This document shows, one piece after another, positions 26,599 to 35,203 of a stretch of 64,000 nucleotides of DNA. Numbering within the stretch: the stretch's first letter is position 1; every line of letters starts with the position of its first letter. Position numbers and translations under genes: made by a program. Below the pieces are notes generated by a model, which saw nothing but the letters and a program-made list of their open reading frames with translations, was not told the DNA's origin and did no database searches. The stretch is from CAZTAO01 sp964611645 (GTDB taxonomy: Bacteria; Armatimonadota; UBA5829), in assembly GCA_964611645.1 (NCBI GenBank), contig CAZTAO010000015.1:30450-94449 (forward strand), in the 5' to 3' direction.

Positions 26599-27567
26599 AT
26601 GCCACTCATCGATATGCCGCTTGAGGATCTCTACAAATACCAGGGCCGCAACCCCAGACCGGACGACTTTGACGCCTATTGGGACGCGGGGCTTGCCGAG
26701 ATGCATGCGCTGGACCCAAAGCTGGAGTTGGTTCCGCGAGAGAGCCGGTCGCCTGGGGTGGAGTTCTTTGATATGTTCTTCACGGGGGTGGGCGGAGCGC
26801 GGGTCCACGCCAAGTATCTGCGGCCCAAAGGGGACAAAGGCCCCCACCCTGCTATGGTGATATTCCACGGCTACAGCGGACGCGCGGACGACTGGATCAC
26901 CCTCTCAAGCTGGGTCAGCGCGGGGTTCTCGGTCGCGGCGTTGGACTGCCGGGGACAGGCGGGAATTTCGGAGGATGTGGGAGGGGTCAAGGGCAGCACC
27001 TACTTCGGCCACATAGTCCGCGGGCTGGAGGACAAGCCGGAGAACATGCTGTTCCGGTCCATATACCTCGACTGCGCGCAGCTTGCCCGGATATTGATGG
27101 CTATGCCGGAAGTGGACCCTGATCGAGTCGGAGCGCACGGCGGTTCCCAGGGCGGCGGCCTTACCCTCGCCTGCGCGGCGTTGGAACCCAACATCAGGCG
27201 GGCCGCGCCCATATTTCCGTTCCTTTGCGACTACCTGCGGGTCTGGGAAATGGACCTGGCTGTGGCGGCGTACGATGAGATCAGGCTACACTTCCGCCGC
27301 TACGACCCGCTCCACAAGCGCCAGACCGAGCTATTCACAAAGCTGGGCTACATCGACAACCAGCACCTGGCCAATCGGATCAAGGCGGAGGTGCTCATGC
27401 CCATCGGCCTGATGGACACAGTCTGCCCGCCCTCGACCCAGTTCGCCGCCTACAACAAGATCACATCAAAGAAGAACCTGCTAATCTACCCGGACTTCTG
27501 CCACGAGTGGCCCCTGCCAGGAGCCTGCGACGAAGTTTTGGAGTTCATGTGCGGGTTGTACGACTAG
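26599..27567 (+). CDS. CE7-family acetyl esterase (acetylxylan esterase / cephalosporin C deacetylase type)
   Basis: A 322-residue alpha/beta hydrolase, the normal length for CE7. The start follows GGAGGAG; an in-frame extension upstream has no ribosome site. Family marks: MPLEDLYKYQGRNPRPDDFDAYWD at the N-terminus (KY.G.NP..DF..YW), RGQ (residues 118-120), the nucleophile elbow GGSQGG (Ser183), MDTVCPP (Asp273) and CHEW (His302), a complete triad. These enzymes are cytoplasmic hexamers that remove acetyl groups from short xylo-oligosaccharides and other small acetates. No signal peptide, consistent with that. It supports intracellular use of acetylated sugars. Expression is perhaps controlled through the palindrome at 26487. 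Confidence 0.93.
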   Translation: MPLIDMPLEDLYKYQGRNPRPDDFDAYWDAGLAEMHALDPKLELVPRESRSPGVEFFDMFFTGVGGARVHAKYLRPKGDKGPHPAMVIFHGYSGRADDWITLSSWVSAGFSVAALDCRGQAGISEDVGGVKGSTYFGHIVRGLEDKPENMLFRSIYLDCAQLARILMAMPEVDPDRVGAHGGSQGGGLTLACAALEPNIRRAAPIFPFLCDYLRVWEMDLAVAAYDEIRLHFRRYDPLHKRQTELFTKLGYIDNQHLANRIKAEVLMPIGLMDTVCPPSTQFAAYNKITSKKNLLIYPDFCHEWPLPGACDEVLEFMCGLYD

Positions 27568-27577
27568 AACGTGTTCA

Positions 27578-27626
27578 TTTCGACTCCGCTCAATGAACGG
27601 CAACCGCTGGTTGAGCGGAGTCGAAA
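27578..27626. repeat. REP-like inverted repeat, copy 1 of 3
   Basis: TTTCGACTCCGCTCAA and its exact reverse complement TTGAGCGGAGTCGAAA separated by 17 bases, 10 bases after the esterase stop. Copies 2 and 3 are at 29646 and 33685. It may stabilise or end the upstream transcript. Confidence 0.8.
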
Positions 27627-27757
27627 CCAGCATAGCAGTTACCGTTAACCGGTGGGGCAATATACTGAGCATCTGGTCGTCCAGGTGTGGTATATTGGCA
27701 TAATGGGTTGGAGGGCACGGCAACATCGGACCCTCTGACCGCACAAGGAGGTCGACT

Positions 27758-28645
27758 ATGAACGAAGGCAGACACCTATCCCGTGTGTTCATCTGCGTGC
27801 TGATGATGGTGGCAGTCACGGCAGCGTGGGCAGCAGACCAGGTCACCGAAGACCGGCTGAAGGCGCTGCGCGAGGCGGTGACCCAAATTGGGAACCCCGC
27901 GAGGGCTGAGCTTGCCGCGGCACAGGTATGCTGGTCTCCGGACGGCCGCTACAGCCCGGTGGGTCAGGCTTCCGAGGTCGCCTTTGGCGCAAGATGCATC
28001 GTCGCGAGATACGAGTATGGGTCCATCAGGACGCCAAAGTCGATCAAGGCGATCTGGGTCAAGGACAAGAACGTCAAACCGGTAAGCGTCAACACCGTGC
28101 AGATGCAAACAGATGCCAGCTTTGTCACAGACGTCGTCATCAAGAGGAATGCGCCACTTGCTCCCGGCGTCTATCATGTGAGGTTTGTGGATAGCGGCAA
28201 GGACCTCGCCTACGGCAGAATCAAGATACTTCCCCCATCCAAACTTGGCAAGCGGAAGGCCGGCGACCTCTATGTGCAGGGGATGCGACACCTGCAGACC
28301 GCCCTGGGCGAGATCGATGCGGGCAAGCCTCACCACGCGCTGGCGTCTGCCGGGAAAGCCTTGCCACTGCTGGCCACGGTAATGTTCGCGGTACCGAACA
28401 ATACCGACGCAGTCGCTTCCCACGAGTTGGCGCAAGCCGTGGTTGCGGTGGGGAAGATGGACGCGATGGCACAACAGTACACAGCATTCAAGGTGGTAGA
28501 CTGGGCCAAGCGGAGCCTGGCGCACGCACGCGCTGCCCAAGCTGTCGCTAATAATGCCGGCCTAAAGTCAGCCGCAAAGAACATGGCTGATGCTCTGGCC
28601 AAATCACTGCCGGACATAGAGAAAGCAGCCGCACAGGGAAACTAG
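27758..28645 (+). CDS. Secreted protein of unknown function
   Basis: A 295-residue protein with a signal peptide (VAVTAAWAA/DQ) and a strong ribosome site AAGGAGG. I do not recognise a family. The first half after the signal is beta-rich (ARCIVARYEYG, SIKAIWVKD, ASFVTDVVIKRNAPLAPGVYHVRFVDSGK), resembling an Ig-like beta-sandwich. The second half is alanine-rich helices (LQTALGEIDAGKPHHALASAGKAL, AQAVVAVGKMDAMAQQY), which could be a TPR-like or four-helix bundle. It is followed by another secreted protein five bases later, so the two probably work together. Confidence 0.7.
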   Translation: MNEGRHLSRVFICVLMMVAVTAAWAADQVTEDRLKALREAVTQIGNPARAELAAAQVCWSPDGRYSPVGQASEVAFGARCIVARYEYGSIRTPKSIKAIWVKDKNVKPVSVNTVQMQTDASFVTDVVIKRNAPLAPGVYHVRFVDSGKDLAYGRIKILPPSKLGKRKAGDLYVQGMRHLQTALGEIDAGKPHHALASAGKALPLLATVMFAVPNNTDAVASHELAQAVVAVGKMDAMAQQYTAFKVVDWAKRSLAHARAAQAVANNAGLKSAAKNMADALAKSLPDIEKAAAQGN

Positions 28646-28659
28646 AGGAGATGGGACTG

Positions 28660-29595
28660 ATGAGACGACTATCAAGCATTATAGCGCTTGCCACAGCGAT
28701 CGCAGCGATCGCCGCCACTCCTTCAGCGGCAGCGCAGGTTCGAAGCAACATCGGCAGAGGCTATGTTGTAGTCTACGACACGGTGGCGAAGTCGCTGAAC
28801 TGCATTTCCCAGAACAAGGGGAACGAGTGGAGTGTCAATGTTGCGAATGGCGTACCCAGCATGGCAGACTGGGGTGGCGCCGCAACTGCGGCAGGACCGG
28901 TCTTTGTGTATACATCCGGGGGCAATGTCAGCTTCGCGTTGTTTAGATGGGAGAAGGGCAGCGTGAACGCAGACCGAAGCGGAGAGTCGCTGAGAGGAGG
29001 TCTTGCCCAGGGCCGGTTCCTGAGCGCAAGCTGGGATATCGGACCCTACGGAGCGAAGGTCACGGTAGACAGCCTCAACGGAAGCACACTCTACACCACA
29101 ACCCGCGATATCAATATGTGGGGGACGGGCAAGGAACTGTCCAAGTCCAGCAAGACAATCCAGGTGAGGCGCGTAACGCTTCCCGGCTCAAAGATATCAT
29201 TTGAGGAACCGCCCAAGTTTACATCGACCTGGAACGCCGCCTCAAGCGGGATGGGGATCATGCCCACCAACAGCATCCCCATGGGCATGCTCATCACCCT
29301 CGGCGAGGCTGGGGTGGACTTGCCTGAGTTCGCCAATCTATTCATGAGAGACATCGGCCCCGCGATGGGTTCGCCAGACCTGAAGGTCGCGGCCAGCGAG
29401 AACGTATCGGTCGCCGGCAGGAACGGGCTGTTGAGAATAGCCAACGGCACTATGAATGGCAAAGCGGCAACCTTCGCGTTTGTGTTCTTCGAGGCACCCG
29501 GTAACACCGTGGTAATGACCTACGCCACGCGCAGCGAGAACTACGACACCTACGCAAACATATTCTACAGGCTGCTGGCGAGTGTGCGCTTCTAG
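28660..29595 (+). CDS. Secreted protein of unknown function, partner of the preceding gene
   Basis: A 311-residue exported protein. The ATG at 28660 is chosen because GAGGAG sits nine bases upstream; the ATG at 28651 touches that site. Signal peptide MRRLSSIIALATAIAAIAATPSAAA. The mature part has no cysteine-based or catalytic motif that I recognise. It has a beta-rich first half (YVVVYDTVAKSLNCI...VFVYTSGGNVSFALFRWE) and a last third (GRNGLLRIANGTMNGKAATFAFVFFEAPGNTVVMTYATR...NIFYRLLASVRF) that resembles the small alpha/beta fold of PsbP- or DUF1795-like proteins. That resemblance is a guess. Bounded by REP-like repeats on both sides of the two-gene unit. Confidence 0.7.
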   Translation: MRRLSSIIALATAIAAIAATPSAAAQVRSNIGRGYVVVYDTVAKSLNCISQNKGNEWSVNVANGVPSMADWGGAATAAGPVFVYTSGGNVSFALFRWEKGSVNADRSGESLRGGLAQGRFLSASWDIGPYGAKVTVDSLNGSTLYTTTRDINMWGTGKELSKSSKTIQVRRVTLPGSKISFEEPPKFTSTWNAASSGMGIMPTNSIPMGMLITLGEAGVDLPEFANLFMRDIGPAMGSPDLKVAASENVSVAGRNGLLRIANGTMNGKAATFAFVFFEAPGNTVVMTYATRSENYDTYANIFYRLLASVRF

Positions 29596-29645
29596 TAGAC
29601 AACGGATAGCAAACGCGATGGTGTTCATTTCGACCTGATTGTTCA

Positions 29646-29694
29646 TTTCGACTCCGCTCAATGAACGGCACACGCCGGTTGAGCGGAGTCGAAA
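29646..29694. repeat. REP-like inverted repeat, copy 2 of 3
   Basis: The same 16-base arms as copy 1, 17 bases apart, with the same flanks on both sides (GTTCA... before, CCAGCATAGC after). A truncated extra left arm (GTGTTCATTTCGACCTGATT) precedes it at 29621-29640. Confidence 0.8.
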
Positions 29695-29719
29695 CCAGCA
29701 TAGCGAGAAGGAGTCACAG

Positions 29720-30709
29720 ATGAGAGTAGCCATTCTCGGCGGGACCCGGTTCATTGGGCCGTTCATTGTTAGGAAGCTGGTAGCGCAGGGGCACGAGGTT
29801 GCCGTGTACCACCGTGGGAAGACCTCGGCTGAACTGCCGGAGGGGGTTCGCAGCGTCATCATCGACAGGGACATACCCGGCTCGACCGCGGAGGCTCTGA
29901 CCCGCGAGAGGCCCAGCGCCGTGATAGACATGTGCGGCTATCATCCGGAACAGTTGGAGGAGATAATCCGAGCCCCGTTGGACCTGGCGCACTATGTCTT
30001 CTGTGGGACCACGGCTGTATACGGCCGGATATTCAAGGCAACCCCGGATGAGCTTTCGGCAACCAAGCCCAAGAGCGAATATGAGATAGGCAAGGTCGCC
30101 TGCGAGGCCCTGCTCCTGCAAGCGCAGTTGGAGGTGGGTTTCCCTGTAACAATCCTAAGGCTCGCCCACCCCTATGGTCCGCTGGATGAGCTTATCTACT
30201 CCAACGGGCGGGAGTCGCACTTCCTGGACAGGATGCGCAAGGGCAGGCCCATCATCATCCCCAGCGGGGGCGACACGAGGGTGCATCCGGTGTATGTGGA
30301 GGATGCGGCCAATGCGTTCGTGTATGCGATGGGCCGGGACGACTGTATGGGCCGAGTCTTCAACCTGGCGGGCGATGAGATACTCACGCACGATGAATAC
30401 TTCGAGTCCATCGCTCGTGTACTCGGAGTGCCGCTGGTCGCGGAGCACATTCCCGGAGAGTGGTTCGAGACCCATACCCACTTGTGGGAGGGGAAGCCGC
30501 GAGGGTTCGGGTTCTCGGCAGCCTGGTACAAATATGAGAGCGGCTTCGACAACTCCAGGCTGAAGTCGGTCGGCTTCCACTACAACACCGACCACGACAC
30601 CGGAGTAGCAAAGAACGTGGCCTGGCTGGATGAGAAGAGCATGATCCCAGAGTCATCCAATCACGACATCGAAGACCTGATTATTGCGGAGTGGAAGAGC
30701 GGGAAGTAG
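29720..30709 (+). CDS. NAD(P)-dependent epimerase/dehydratase-like protein (extended SDR)
   Basis: A 329-residue cytoplasmic protein of the extended short-chain dehydrogenase/reductase family. The start is set by AAGGAG and by the Rossmann glycine motif GGTRFIG at residues 7-13, which must be near the N-terminus. The SDR active-site pair YxxxK is Tyr121/Lys125 (SEYEIGKVACE). AVYHRG after the second strand, RLAHPYGP, GDTRVHPVYVEDAANAF and VFNLAGDE follow the plan of nucleotide-sugar epimerases and CSP41-like proteins. It most likely acts on a sugar or nucleotide sugar, in keeping with its neighbours; the exact substrate cannot be read. Confidence 0.85.
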   Translation: MRVAILGGTRFIGPFIVRKLVAQGHEVAVYHRGKTSAELPEGVRSVIIDRDIPGSTAEALTRERPSAVIDMCGYHPEQLEEIIRAPLDLAHYVFCGTTAVYGRIFKATPDELSATKPKSEYEIGKVACEALLLQAQLEVGFPVTILRLAHPYGPLDELIYSNGRESHFLDRMRKGRPIIIPSGGDTRVHPVYVEDAANAFVYAMGRDDCMGRVFNLAGDEILTHDEYFESIARVLGVPLVAEHIPGEWFETHTHLWEGKPRGFGFSAAWYKYESGFDNSRLKSVGFHYNTDHDTGVAKNVAWLDEKSMIPESSNHDIEDLIIAEWKSGK

Positions 30710-30739
30710 TGGGGTCTACCTCCCGGCACACCAAGCCCC

Positions 30740-30767
30740 TTGACATTCCACAGAACCGCGCTATATT
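30740..30767 (+). promoter_or_regulatory. Near-consensus sigma-70 promoter
   Basis: TTGACA, 16 bases, TATATT, about 80 bases upstream of the repeat-domain/FGE-fold gene. Confidence 0.75.
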
Positions 30768-30855
30768 GGAGTAGGTATATTGAAGGTGAAGCAGTTGCTG
30801 GAGCATTGATCAAAGGCGGGAAGTCGTACGCCTTCACTACAGAGTGAGGTGAATT

Positions 30856-33087
30856 ATGAAGTCCGAAGTGAACTACGTACTTAACCCGAAGTACCGCTCG
30901 CGCTTGTTAGCCACGACCACGCTCGTACTGCTGGCGGTTTTGTGCCTGTGTGGGTCGGCAGCCGCCATCAACACCAGACCCATCAACTACGTGATCTCCC
31001 CGTTGGGTGGTCCGCTCCCGACCGGGCAATTCACTATCACTTGCCACTACCTCGACGAGGATGGCTATGCCACTATCACCAGGGCCTACTTCATGATCAA
31101 CGACACCCTCTCGCAGTCCAGCGCCGCGCTGCTGTTCTATGATCGTGTCGCCAACAAAGTCTATCTCAAGAACGACGCCAACACCAGTTGGGGGACAGGT
31201 TACGCGCCCGGCGCCGCCGTGACCCTGGAAAACAGCCAATGCAAGGTATATCTGGCGCAGACCTACTTCTCCGTGACATCCACACAGTTGATAATGAACT
31301 GGCGAATGGAACTGAAAGCCCCGTTTTCCGCAAAGAACTTGAACGGGTACATGTACGTTCTGGATGGAGGCGGGCTAAGCGATGGCTGGGAGAGGATGGC
31401 TGTATACTATGAGGTGAAGCCGGAGGTAGTGTCCATTGCGCCCAACAGCGGCTCTCTGCCTATCGACTCTCCAACATTCCTTGCTTCGACCTATCGTGAC
31501 CCCAACGGCTACCCCGACCTCCGCAGGTGCTACCTGCTTGTAAACGACAGCCTCGCTCAGACCAACGCGGTCCTCGTTTTCTATGACCGATCCACTAACA
31601 AGGTCTACCTGAAGAACGACGCCAACACCAGTTGGGGAACCGGGTATACACTCGGCACGGACATTGTCCTCTCCAACAGCCAGTGCGAACTCTATGTCAA
31701 AGACTGCTCGATAGCTCCGAACGGGACTGACTTCCAGGTGTGGTGGCGGCTGAAGCTGAAGCCGTCTATGAGTAGCAAGAACCTCTGCAGTTGGATGTAT
31801 GTCACTGACTCAGCGGGACAGTTCGACGGTTGGAAGAAGGTGGGGACGCACTTCACGCCGGTCGCGCCGACCTGCGTCAGTATCACTCCATCCAGCGGAA
31901 GCCCCAGCCCCTCCACACCCATGGTCTTTAACACAGAGTATTCCGATACCAACGGCCACCCCGACGTGTATCTGTGCTACTTGCAGATCAGTCAGACTTC
32001 GAGCCAGGCGAATGCCATACTCGCGCTCTATGACTCCAAGCAGAACAAGATCTTTCTGCGCAATGATGCCAACACGGCGTGGAGCGCGGGCCACGCGCCG
32101 GGAGCAAACGTCACCCTGTCCAACAGCCAGTGCTACCTGTACGTGAAGAACACGACCGTGACGCCAAGTGGCTCGAACAACCTGCTTGTCGACTGGAACA
32201 TCGAGCTGAAACCGAGCCAGGTCGGCAAGCTGCTCTGCGAGCGGATGTACTGTCGTGATAACGAACTGCTCAACAGCGGGTGGAAGGTCAAAGGCTATAT
32301 CCGACCAAAGTACCTGGCGGACGTGGAGATGATTCGCATCCCCGAGGGCAGTTTCCTGATGGGCAACAACGGTACCAGTTACTCTGATGACGACGAGTTC
32401 CCGGAACACTCCGTGAACCTGCCGGAGTATTGGATAAGCAAACACGAGATCACCCGTGGCCAGTACAGGCAGTTCATGAAGGCCGGCGGTTACTCCGAAT
32501 CCTCCTACTGGTCGAGCGAAGGCTGGGACTGGAGGGTGATGGTTACGCGCTCGCAACCCGCATACTGGGCGGAGGTTCAGGATTGGGGGACAGGGAACTT
32601 CACGCAGACCGAGAACCATCCGGTGGCCGGGGTAACATACTACGAGGCCGAGGCATTCTGCAACTGGGCAGGTGGACGTCTGCCAACCGAGGCCGAGTGG
32701 GAGAAAGCTGCCAGGGGAACCGGCGATCCTCCCAACATGTGGCCTTGGGGCGGCTCCTGGAACGTCGAGAACAGCAACAACTGGCTGGATCATAACGTGG
32801 CGGGCGGAGGCTACCAGAAATACCAGACCGCGCCGGTCGGCAGCTATCCCGCCGGTGCAAGCCCCTACGGATGCATGGACATGGCGGGCAATCTCTACGA
32901 ATGGTGCAAAGACTGGTATATGACATACCCCGGGAACCCCAACCCGATTGACTACACGGACGAGTATAGGTCGATTCGAGGTGGTGGCTGGTACTTCGGC
33001 GGGGAGAGCGGCAGCCGGGGAAGCGCCCGGTATTACTACCTACCTTACGACTCCTGGTACAGCCTCGGTTTCAGGATGGTGAAGTAG
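30856..33087 (+). CDS. Secreted A-B-C repeat protein with C-terminal formylglycine-generating-enzyme fold
   Basis: A 743-residue exported protein; signal peptide around residues 15-37 after a basic N-terminus. Three repeats of about 145 residues follow (A about 43-188, B 189-339, C 340-482), each with a CYLLVND-like strand, a KNDANTSWGTGY loop and NSQC. Residues about 490-743 are the sulfatase-modifying-factor fold: VEMIRIPEGSFLMG, LPEYWISKHEITRGQY, LPTEAEWEKAARG, YGCMDMAGNLYEWCKDWY, GFRMVK. The cysteine pair needed for formylglycine formation is missing (RGGGWYFGGESGSRGSARYY), so it is probably not a sulfatase activator. The same A-B-C block occurs in four other proteins of the window, here at the N-terminal instead of the C-terminal side. 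Confidence 0.88.
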   Translation: MKSEVNYVLNPKYRSRLLATTTLVLLAVLCLCGSAAAINTRPINYVISPLGGPLPTGQFTITCHYLDEDGYATITRAYFMINDTLSQSSAALLFYDRVANKVYLKNDANTSWGTGYAPGAAVTLENSQCKVYLAQTYFSVTSTQLIMNWRMELKAPFSAKNLNGYMYVLDGGGLSDGWERMAVYYEVKPEVVSIAPNSGSLPIDSPTFLASTYRDPNGYPDLRRCYLLVNDSLAQTNAVLVFYDRSTNKVYLKNDANTSWGTGYTLGTDIVLSNSQCELYVKDCSIAPNGTDFQVWWRLKLKPSMSSKNLCSWMYVTDSAGQFDGWKKVGTHFTPVAPTCVSITPSSGSPSPSTPMVFNTEYSDTNGHPDVYLCYLQISQTSSQANAILALYDSKQNKIFLRNDANTAWSAGHAPGANVTLSNSQCYLYVKNTTVTPSGSNNLLVDWNIELKPSQVGKLLCERMYCRDNELLNSGWKVKGYIRPKYLADVEMIRIPEGSFLMGNNGTSYSDDDEFPEHSVNLPEYWISKHEITRGQYRQFMKAGGYSESSYWSSEGWDWRVMVTRSQPAYWAEVQDWGTGNFTQTENHPVAGVTYYEAEAFCNWAGGRLPTEAEWEKAARGTGDPPNMWPWGGSWNVENSNNWLDHNVAGGGYQKYQTAPVGSYPAGASPYGCMDMAGNLYEWCKDWYMTYPGNPNPIDYTDEYRSIRGGGWYFGGESGSRGSARYYYLPYDSWYSLGFRMVK
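30982..32301 (+). repeat. A-B-C triple domain repeat (copy 1 of 5)
   Basis: Three consecutive units with position-specific endings: A ends NGYMYVLD...GWERMAVYYEVKPEVV, B ends CSWMYVTDSAG...GWKKVGTHFTPVAPTC, C ends CERMYCRD...SGWKVKGYIR. These endings are shared, unit by unit, with the other four copies, so the block spread as a whole. Confidence 0.85.
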
Positions 33088-33209
33088 GCTCGCCCCAGCA
33101 CGCTCTCGCGCGGGAAGGGAATAACCCGTGGGTTGCACAAGTAGAAGACAGGAAGTAGAGTCTTGAACGGCCTGTTCAGGCTGACCTACCGAAAAGGAGA
33201 ACAACCGGA

Positions 33210-33650
33210 ATGATCAAGGAGTTCAAGGAGTTCATTGCCAAGGGAAACGTGATCGACCTGGCGGTCGGCATAATCATCGGCGCGGCCTTTGGCAAGATAG
33301 TGACTTCGTTTGTGAGCGATGTGCTGATGCCGCCGATTGGGCTTCTGCTGGGCAAAGTAGACTTTGCCAACCTGTTCATCGTACTCAACGGAGGGCAGTA
33401 TGAGAGCCTGAAAGCCGCGAGGGACGCAGGCGCCCCGGCGATTGCCTATGGGTTGTTCATAAACTCCGTGATCGATTTCCTGATCGTGGCGTTTGTGATC
33501 TTCCTGGTGATCAAACAGATCAACAAGATCAAGAAGCCCGCGCCCGCAGCCGAGGCTCCGGTGATGAAGGAATGCCCATTCTGCCTGACCAGCATCCCGG
33601 TGAAAGCCACCCGCTGCCCCGCCTGCACCTCAGAGCAGCCCGCGGCGTAG
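33210..33650 (+). CDS. mscL: Large-conductance mechanosensitive channel with C-terminal zinc ribbon
   Basis: A 146-residue inner-membrane protein that opens under high membrane tension and releases solutes after osmotic downshift. The N-terminus MIKEFKEFIAKGNVIDLAVGIIIGAAFGKIV and the DVLMPPIGLLLG turn are MscL hallmarks; the second helix is NSVIDFLIVAFVIFLVIK. Unusually, after the KKP linker it ends with CPFC...CPAC (cysteines 122, 125, 136, 139), a zinc ribbon in place of the plain C-terminal helical bundle. This extension exists in other bacterial MscL proteins. AAGGAG precedes the ATG. Convergent with the next gene. Confidence 0.95.
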   Translation: MIKEFKEFIAKGNVIDLAVGIIIGAAFGKIVTSFVSDVLMPPIGLLLGKVDFANLFIVLNGGQYESLKAARDAGAPAIAYGLFINSVIDFLIVAFVIFLVIKQINKIKKPAPAAEAPVMKECPFCLTSIPVKATRCPACTSEQPAA

Positions 33651-33684
33651 GTCGGGGTTTGAGGGTGTGAGGGTTTGATCGTGG

Positions 33685-33733
33685 TTTCGACTCCGCTCAA
33701 CCAGCGACGCTAGTTCGTTGAGCGGAGTCGAAA
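33685..33733. repeat. REP-like inverted repeat, copy 3 of 3
   Basis: The same 16-base arms as copies 1 and 2, 17 bases apart, placed between the convergent mscL and amidohydrolase genes, where it could stop transcription from both sides. Confidence 0.8.
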
Positions 33734-33739
33734 CGAATA

Positions 33740-34600
33740 CTATTGCGCGGGAATCTGGGGCTTTAGCTTTACTTCTTCCTTTACCGCTCCCACAAACCTC
33801 AGCAAGTTGCCCGAGAAAACTCTCTCGATTTCCGAGTCCTCGAGGCCGGCTTCTCGCATGATCCCAGTGTCTCTGCCAACCCAGTCGGCCAACCACGTTC
33901 CACCGTAGCTGTGCGTGTGGTTGTCGGTGCCGAAGATGACGTTGCGTTTGATATCATAGCCGATGGTGAAGACTTTGGTGAGGGCATCTTTCCTGTAGAT
34001 TGCGGGAGTGCCCGGGGTGGTGTCTATGAACATTTCGGAGGTTACGTCGGGACGAAGGGCGTAGGCGTTCAGGAACTTGCCATAGACCGCCAGCAGCTCA
34101 TCGCACCAGGGCCAGGAGATATGCGCCATCGAAAACTTCAGCCCGGCCACATCCAGCAGCGCCTCGAACTCTCCGGGGCGGTTGTAGCGGGAGGTGTCCA
34201 TCCCGTCCCACAGTATCCCCGAGTGAAACATGAGCGGCTTGTCTGCAGCCGCGATGGCCCGGAATACCTCCATCGGGGCATCGTCCCGCGGATAGAACCG
34301 GTTGCATATCACCTTGAACCCGGTCACGCCACGCTCCACGGCCGCCCGCACCTGCTCCAGCGCATCGTATTCCAATGGGTCGATCCAGAAGAACGAATAC
34401 ACGTTTGGTTGACCTTGCGTTACCCGAATCAGGTCTTCCAGCCGGTCCTGGAAGCAGGTGACCTCGCAGGCGTGTGGAAAAGACTGGGGGCAAAGGGAAA
34501 GGACCGACCCACCTGCGACTCCGTTTTCTTCCAGAGCTGCAATAAAGGCCGCTGCGTCGGTGTTGGCTTGGGCGAGATGTATGTGACAATCCAGTAGCAT
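33740..34600 (-). CDS. Amidohydrolase-family metal-dependent hydrolase
   Basis: A 286-residue cytoplasmic protein of the amidohydrolase_2 (PF04909-like) type. The start at 34600 is set by GGAGG upstream and by the metal-binding HxH (DCHIHL, His6 and His8), which belongs close to the N-terminus. Later barrel strands carry the other expected ligands: ERGVTGFKVICN, MFHSGILWDG, AHISWPWCDEL and FGTDNHTH with the aspartate. Members hydrolyse or decarboxylate diverse small molecules; the substrate cannot be read from sequence. Divergent from the OB-fold lipoprotein gene. Confidence 0.85.
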   Translation of the reverse strand: MLLDCHIHLAQANTDAAAFIAALEENGVAGGSVLSLCPQSFPHACEVTCFQDRLEDLIRVTQGQPNVYSFFWIDPLEYDALEQVRAAVERGVTGFKVICNRFYPRDDAPMEVFRAIAAADKPLMFHSGILWDGMDTSRYNRPGEFEALLDVAGLKFSMAHISWPWCDELLAVYGKFLNAYALRPDVTSEMFIDTTPGTPAIYRKDALTKVFTIGYDIKRNVIFGTDNHTHSYGGTWLADWVGRDTGIMREAGLEDSEIERVFSGNLLRFVGAVKEEVKLKPQIPAQ

Positions 34601-34668
34601 AGCTGCTATCCTCCGTTGGCATCGGATGGGAAGATTATAGCACAACCGTCGCCCGCGTCGCCGAAACG

Positions 34669-34695
34669 TTGAGAGAAGATGCTTACGGGTATACT
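34669..34695 (+). promoter_or_regulatory. Sigma-70 promoter
   Basis: TTGAGA, 15 bases, TATACT, 31 bases before the lipoprotein ATG. The spacer is short. Confidence 0.5.
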
Positions 34696-34726
34696 GAAAA
34701 GACGACATTTCTGCAGAGGTGGACTG

Positions 34727-35089
34727 ATGGCTAGAATACTCATAATTGCGATGCTGGCGGGGGTGCTGGTTGGGATACTTGTGATTGCAGGCTGCGATTC
34801 CGGGACCACCCGCATCTCAGCGATCCTTAACGACCCGAACAAATACATGGGCAAGGAAGTCAAGATTGCCGGTACGATTACGGATACCTACGACGTGAAC
34901 ATAATCATTGCGAGCGTCGGGGCATACCAGGTTGACGATGGCACAGGCAAGATCTGGGTGACCACGAATGTTGGCGTTCCGAGCAAGGGCAAGCAGGTGG
35001 GCGTTAGTGGAACGGTGTCCAGAGGCATCAACCTGGGCGGGCAGTCCCTTGGAACGATGCTCCGCGAGAAAGAACGCCGCGTCAAGTAG
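34727..35089 (+). CDS. Small OB-fold lipoprotein
   Basis: A 120-residue lipoprotein. The ATG at 34727 follows AGAGGTGG; the frame upstream of it contains the promoter. The signal peptide ends with the lipobox VIAGC. The mature part (ISAILNDPNKYMGKEVKIAGTI, then YQVDDGTGKIWVTTN, GKQVGVSGTV) is a typical bacterial OB-fold of the kind found in small periplasmic lipoproteins: membrane-tethered, possibly binding a ligand or oligosaccharide. No partner is obvious in the neighbourhood. Confidence 0.8.
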   Translation: MARILIIAMLAGVLVGILVIAGCDSGTTRISAILNDPNKYMGKEVKIAGTITDTYDVNIIIASVGAYQVDDGTGKIWVTTNVGVPSKGKQVGVSGTVSRGINLGGQSLGTMLREKERRVK

Positions 35090-35114
35090 GACGCCAGTCG
35101 ACACCACCCCCTCC

Positions 35115-35143
35115 TTGCCGACATCCCCGCCGTGTGGTATTAT
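35115..35143 (+). promoter_or_regulatory. Sigma-70 promoter of the triplicated hydrolase genes
   Basis: TTGCCG, 17 bases, TATTAT, preceded by TGG (extended -10). It lies 60 bases before the first of three tandem paralogues. Confidence 0.6.
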
Positions 35144-35203
35144 GAGCCTGCACCCGATCGGGCCGAAGCCCGGAATCAGAGTTGGGTGACAAGCGAGGCA
35201 GCG

